Below are positions 18,771 through 22,785 of a stretch of DNA of 22,785 nt, in pieces (position 1 is the first letter of the stretch; the number at the start of each line of letters is the position of its first letter). The notes beneath the pieces were generated by a model that saw only the letters and a program-made list of their open reading frames with translations, had not been told where the DNA came from and did no database searches. Origin of the DNA: Seminavis robusta (Eukaryota > Bacillariophyta > Bacillariophyceae > Naviculales > Naviculaceae). A program made the translations under genes and the position numbers. Location: positions 1 to 22,785 of the forward strand of contig CAICTM010001779.1 of NCBI GenBank assembly GCA_903772945.1, given 5' to 3'.

Positions 18771-19192
18771 TGCACTACGCTAAAAGCTAGTGTAAAGATC
18801 TTTCGAGTGTTTTGAGTTTGAGAGAATGAAAGTTATGAGAGAGATTAGAAAGCTACGAAAACTAATCCATGAGAGAGATCGTTGTGAAGCTCATTGAAGT
18901 TGGTCTCCCGTGGGAGGCCTCGAAGTGTGATATCGTAGGTTAAGGTAATAACTCTACGTACTCCACGGTCCATTTCCGGAACACGTGGAAACTTCAGCTA
19001 GTAGCTGTCTAGTAGCGTGGAAGCTTTCCACACCGGCTAAATATCTAGAGCGATGTTCCATCGACAACCTAGTATGACTAGCAGTCATGAGAACCCTGTC
19101 TCAATGACTATTCGCGAAGGACTACGTCATGAGTCGAACTCACACCCTATCTAGAATTGAGTCGCGAATAAGGCTAAGAGCCATGTATTGTA
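18771..19192 (-). repeat. 3' LTR of element 2 (LTR C), reverse orientation
   Basis: The reverse complement of the LTR family, beginning at TGCACTACGC on the plus strand. Its other terminus reads TACAATAC on the minus strand instead of TGCAATAC, so the terminal TG is mutated to TA. Many substitutions and small indels exist relative to the other three. Confidence 0.88.
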
Positions 19193-19325
19193 TTCGCCCC
19201 CTGACAAGGGTCACAGGAGGCACGACATCAGTCGGACAAGGAGAACATATGAATTAAAGTGCGGGGCACTCTCCGGAGATTGGATGTAGACATGTGTGTC
19301 GCACGATGGCAATCCTACAAGGGGA

Positions 19326-20416
19326 TCAGGCCTTGTATGGGTGTAAATACCTTATGTTCCAAGTCTGGTAGACTGTGCCACCATTGGCGGTAGCATGTCG
19401 GAGCTGTACAGTGCCATTGTCATTGACTCGGTCTATGTTGCAAGGACCTTTGTACTTTGGCTGACCGTACTTGCGGTGTTGATCTTGTTGAATCATCACA
19501 GTATCGTTGATATTGTATTGATGAGGGACATGCGTCGCGTTCTCCCTATTATTGTTTTTCTGGATAAGTCATTGGCGACGTTCCTTGATGTATTTCCAGT
19601 TTGCTTCGAAACGGACGTTGTGAATCGCGTCACGATTGAACACGAGCTGTGCAGGTGTTGCACGCAAGGTGGTATGAATCGTGGCATTCATTGCAAACCG
19701 AACTGCCGTGAGGACTCCATCCCAGGATCCATTCACGAGGTCGTCTTGACACTTGATATTCTGAACAGCTATCAAGTTACGAATGGTCTGATGAGCACGC
19801 TCGACCATCGAGTTGGCTTGAGGGTTACGTGTGGTAATGAACTTGCGACGAAGTCCATATTCATCCCGGAGAGTCTTCTCGACTTCTGCGTGGAACTCAC
19901 ATCCTCTATCCATGATAACCTCAGCAGGCCATGGATACCGAGTAAGCCACGTCTGTTCTAGAACGATGGCTACTTCGTCTGCTGCTTTGGAGCAGATCTC
20001 AGCAATCTCGAACCATCCGGTTACGGGATCAATCATTGTCAGGCAATGAAGTGTACAGGAATTCTTTTTCTTAGGATCCCCGACGTTGTATGGACCTATC
20101 AGGTCAATACATAGTCTTTCCCAAGGGATCTCCTCGCAAGTCTTTGGAGGAAGCAATCCCAGCTTACGCGTCTTGGGTTTGTTCAGTTGGCAGCTTTGGC
20201 AACGCTGACATACGGACTGCACAGTCTTGCGCAACCCTTTCCAGGTGTAGTGTTGACTGATGGTAAGTTCTGTGCGAGTCTCGCCAGGATGCATCAGTAC
20301 ACCATGATACCATTCGACCAGCTTCTTCTGCATGGCCTTAGGCACAACAAACTTGTCGTCCTTGACTACTAGTTCATAGGACTTATCCCCTCTGGGAAAA
20401 GATTGTTTCTTGTAGT
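19326..20416 (-). pseudogene. Integrase of element 2, one in-frame stop, upstream part cut off
   Basis: The best-preserved integrase here. In order: an HHCC zinc-binding module (H of WYHGVLMHPGETR, second H in SQHYTW, then CQRCQSC), the catalytic core with Asp in CIDLIGPY, Asp in MDRGCEFH and Glu in NSMVERAHQ, and a C-terminal domain with KGPCNIDRV, NGTVQLR and NIRYLHPYKA ending at the TGA at 19326-19328. The frame is interrupted once by TGA at 19569-19571 where element 1 has CGA (Arg), so a single transition explains it. The open frame seems to start at 20480, but its first 21 residues come from antisense LTR D and are not part of the protein. Confidence 0.87.
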
Positions 20417-20839
20417 TGCAATACACGGCTCTTAGCCTTATTCGCGACTCGATCCTAGATAGGGTTTGAGTTCGACTCATGACTGAGTCTTTCGTGAATA
20501 GTCATTGAGACAGGGTTCTCATGACCGCTAGTCATACTAGGTCGATAGTGAAACATCGCGCTAGATATTTAGCTGGCGTGAGAGATTCCACGCTACCTAG
20601 ATAAATGCTAGACGAATTCTTCCAACGCGGTTCCGTTTTTGGATCGTGGAGTGAGTAGGATTGCTACCGCAACCTACTCTATCACACTTTACAGTCTCCC
20701 GCGGGGTTCAGATCTACGTTCTTTGATTGTGGATCTCTCTCGTTGTTAGTTTTCATAGCTTTCTAATCCTCTCATAACTTTCATTCTCTCAAACTCAAAA
20801 CACTCGAAAGATCTTTACACTAGCTTTTAGCGTAGTGCA
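20417..20839 (+). repeat. 5' LTR of element 3 (LTR D)
   Basis: Closest to LTR A by eye (shared CATCGCGCTA and CTGGCGTG segments, where LTR B differs), with several one-base indels of its own such as near 20578-20632 and 20704. Confidence 0.92.
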
Positions 20840-20888
20840 TTTTGTTTACAAAAACATAGCTTTCAGCTACCCTAACCTATTCCTCACC

Positions 20889-22195
20889 ATGAGATTGCCA
20901 AAGACGCGTCACCAGCTTCGAGTCTAAGCTGCGCGACAAACCAATCTTCCTCTCTTCGACCGCGACGATGAATGCGAAATCGACGATTCTCGCTCTACCC
21001 ACTACAAACTTCGCACTTTCCAGCAATGCTAACAGCCAAGTACACCTTCAAGGTCCAAATCATCAATGGATCTGAGACTCCACGTCAACCATCAAGTGGG
21101 CTGGACTATGGGAGAAGTCTTCTCGGGCTCGCCTTGCTACGCCTGAAGACAAACATACACTCCTCAAGGAGATGACTTCTAGCTCTGCCCAGAGCAGTTA
21201 CGAATCTAACTGTGCAGGCCATCGTGAAATACGTTGGAATGCCTTGCGCCAGATTGCAGTCAACACGATTCCTCCACGCGACGTACGGCGGTGAAGACGA
21301 AGCCGCTTTCCAAGCGTTTCCAGGCTGCCTGAACGGAGCAGCTCAGCCTGTTGGACGACACTGACATTACGTTTGGCATAAATGCCTGTGTCGAGCGGTC
21401 TGTCCCTACAAGGCTCTTGAAAAGCAGAAACGCTTCATTCGCCGCAAGATCCGTAAGCCTGCTGATATGACTACTCGGGCTTATGTCAACAACCTCAGTC
21501 GGATTGAATGCCGATGAACTTCCTCGTTACCACCTTTTGGACCCAACCAAACATTAACCATGACGAAGTCATTGACATTGTTTGTCATGGAATTTCACGC
21601 TCGTGGATTGAAGAAGATGACGAAACGACTTTCGATCCTTTCTCAGCTCCTATCGGAGAAACCATTGGATTCTGCGAATGCATGGAATTCTCCGAAGACT
21701 TTGACAAGGGCGGTGATGCCAAGCAAGGTCCTTCGAAGAGAACAACAGAAAAGTACAAGTCTACTCGCAAAACGACCCCATCTTCAAGAACGAAGAAAAG
21801 TGGTGCGACTACACGAGTCCAGCACCAACACACTGCTGACTGCATGACTCTGAAAAAGCTCAAAGCCAAGTCTCAGCCTCCTGTCTGACAACGATAGCAA
21901 GCCAGCGTACAACAAGAACAAGACTTGGAAGCGCAAGTCCGACGACGCCAAGTCCTACACCAAGAAGGAACTCTCTGTCCTTATGAAGAAAGTCTCCAAC
22001 GCTGCGGTCAAGGCTGATCGCAAGAAGAAAAGCGATGCAACCATGTTTGCCCAACCGCAAGTCAGACGATCCGACAACAGAGGACGACTCTCTCTGTTGG
22101 ATCCATCCACATGATGACAAGAAAAATGGCTTGCCGTTGACAAGGCGCTTGCCGAATTCGACTCAATCTATTCGGATGGAGAATCTCCGTTCTGA
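20889..22195 (+). pseudogene. Gag of element 3, many frameshifts
   Basis: Aligns along its length with the gag at 12797-14127 but carries numerous one-base deletions and insertions from the second codon on (ATGAGATTGCC versus ATGAAGATTGCC). The longest open pieces are 21508-21888 and 20972-21175. The zinc-knuckle region is frameshifted (about 21800-21845). Not translatable as written; either old decay or uncorrected long-read errors. Confidence 0.82.
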
Positions 22196-22785
22196 GGATT
22201 ATGCCAGGATTGATGATTCAACGGAACCTGTTCTCATTTCTCATACTAAAGTGTGAAGAATATCTCACTAAATAGTAAAAAAGATTTTTTTGCAACTAAT
22301 GAAGTCTACGGGAAATTAGATAATTGCCTAGCAACTTCTCAACTAGACTCTGACGATCTATTCAGCATCGTTAACTTCGTCATGGCCAACCAACTCGTCA
22401 ACGTCCAAGACAAGAGCCCTCAAAACTATCGTCTATGTTAGATTTAACAGACGAGAGAAAGGGAAACAAAAACCCGTTAACTCTGTGGCTTACTGGATAC
22501 AGGAGGCATCGAGAACCTTAATTACTCAAACCTCATGCTAAGAGTTTACTCATGAAAGAATATTGGGGGCGTCCAAACACTACGGAATGCTTCATGAAAG
22601 AAATGAACCCTGCACGAAGTGTAAAGGCCACACTCATGATTCCTAGTTCCGCGATAAGTAGAATTTTGAATGGAATTTACACGACACCAAGAACTTGGGG
22701 GCGCATTGACATACGATCATAGGTCAAGACACCCTCCGACCTAAGAATCAGTTTTGTTTCACTTACCATGTCAATGGAGGTGAGA
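22196..22785 (+). pseudogene. Protease region of element 3, partial
   Basis: Colinear with 14128-14720 of element 1. The active-site segment is visible at about 22489-22510 (CTGGATACAGGAGG), where an extra base disrupts the DTGAS motif. Truncated by the window edge. Confidence 0.75.

Larger units (their letters stand above)
18771..20416 (-). mobile_element. Ty3/gypsy-type LTR retrotransposon, element 2 (reverse, interrupted)
   Basis: Same family as element 1 but on the minus strand. The window shows its 3' LTR, the non-coding tail and the integrase. Its coding sequence is cut at 20416/20417 by the 5' LTR of element 3, so the rest should lie beyond the right window edge. LTR C is the most diverged of the four. 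Confidence 0.85.
20417..22785 (+). mobile_element. Ty3/gypsy-type LTR retrotransposon, element 3 (partial, runs off the window)
   Basis: Begins with LTR D inside the integrase of element 2, then a leader, gag and the start of the protease region, colinear with element 1. It is inserted on the plus strand into a minus-strand element, so it is the younger of that pair. The left flanking five bases are GTAGT (20412-20416), the expected target duplication to look for beyond its 3' LTR. Confidence 0.88.

Noticed and set aside
19395..19961. 188-codon plus-strand frame
   Set aside because: Antisense to the integrase of element 2, which has full zinc-binding and catalytic motifs.
18771..20839. Inverted LTRs C and D as terminal inverted repeats of a DNA transposon
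   Set aside because: They are LTRs of separate retroelements, each followed by its own polypurine tract or gag leader, and one copy interrupts the integrase of the other.
1..22785. tRNA, rRNA, CRISPR arrays or bacterial operon signals
   Set aside because: I saw no cloverleaf with conserved arms, no regularly spaced repeat array and no ribosome-binding sites; introns and repeats indicate a eukaryotic nuclear locus.

Overview
The window looks like nuclear DNA of a pennate diatom (Seminavis/Phaeodactylum-like; the species is inferred, not proven). Reasons: short GT-AG introns (88 and 95 bp), compact genes, a single-pass leucine-rich-repeat (LRR) protein of the type common in diatoms, a Hint (Hedgehog/intein-type) domain protein, and intergenic DNA rich in CTAG/TACTAGTA-type motifs. 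There are no bacterial operons or ribosome-binding sites, no CRISPR array, and no RNA gene that I can support.

The left part (1-9.2 kb) holds three host genes. (1) 639-4366 (+) encodes a secreted, membrane-anchored multidomain protein of about 1210 residues: signal peptide, phytocyanin-like copper domain, SURNod19 (stress up-regulated Nod19) domain, three eight-cysteine repeats, a Hedgehog-type Hint autoprocessing domain, and two C-terminal membrane helices. One 95-bp intron splits the cysteine-repeat region. (2) 4899-7434 (+) encodes an LRR membrane protein of about 815 residues, interrupted by an 88-bp intron. (3) 7755-9191 (-) encodes a 478-residue RGG/CCCH zinc-finger/WD40 protein, convergent with gene 2.

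The middle (9.2-12.3 kb) is mostly non-coding. It holds one 297-codon ORF resembling the region downstream of the reverse transcriptase (RT) domain in non-LTR retrotransposon proteins, followed by a plausible poly(A) signal.

The right part (12.3-22.8 kb) is a pile-up of one Ty3/gypsy-type retrotransposon family. Four LTRs of about 423 bp are present: 12323-12745 (+), 16275-16696 (+), 18771-19192 (-) and 20417-20839 (+). Element 1 (12323-16696) has both LTRs and remnants of gag, protease, RT and integrase, with frameshifts and internal deletions. Element 2 is on the minus strand and enters with its 3' LTR and an almost intact integrase. It is interrupted at 20416/20417 by element 3, which runs off the window end. 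Between elements 1 and 2 lie a truncated Merlin/IS1595-type transposase relic (minus) and a divergently oriented 316-codon ORF of unknown function.

The most notable item is gene 1. It joins a cupredoxin, a putative copper-site domain and a self-processing Hint module in one secreted polypeptide, and intron retention would drop the Hint and membrane anchor. The right half is best read as a transposon graveyard with one unexplained ORF.
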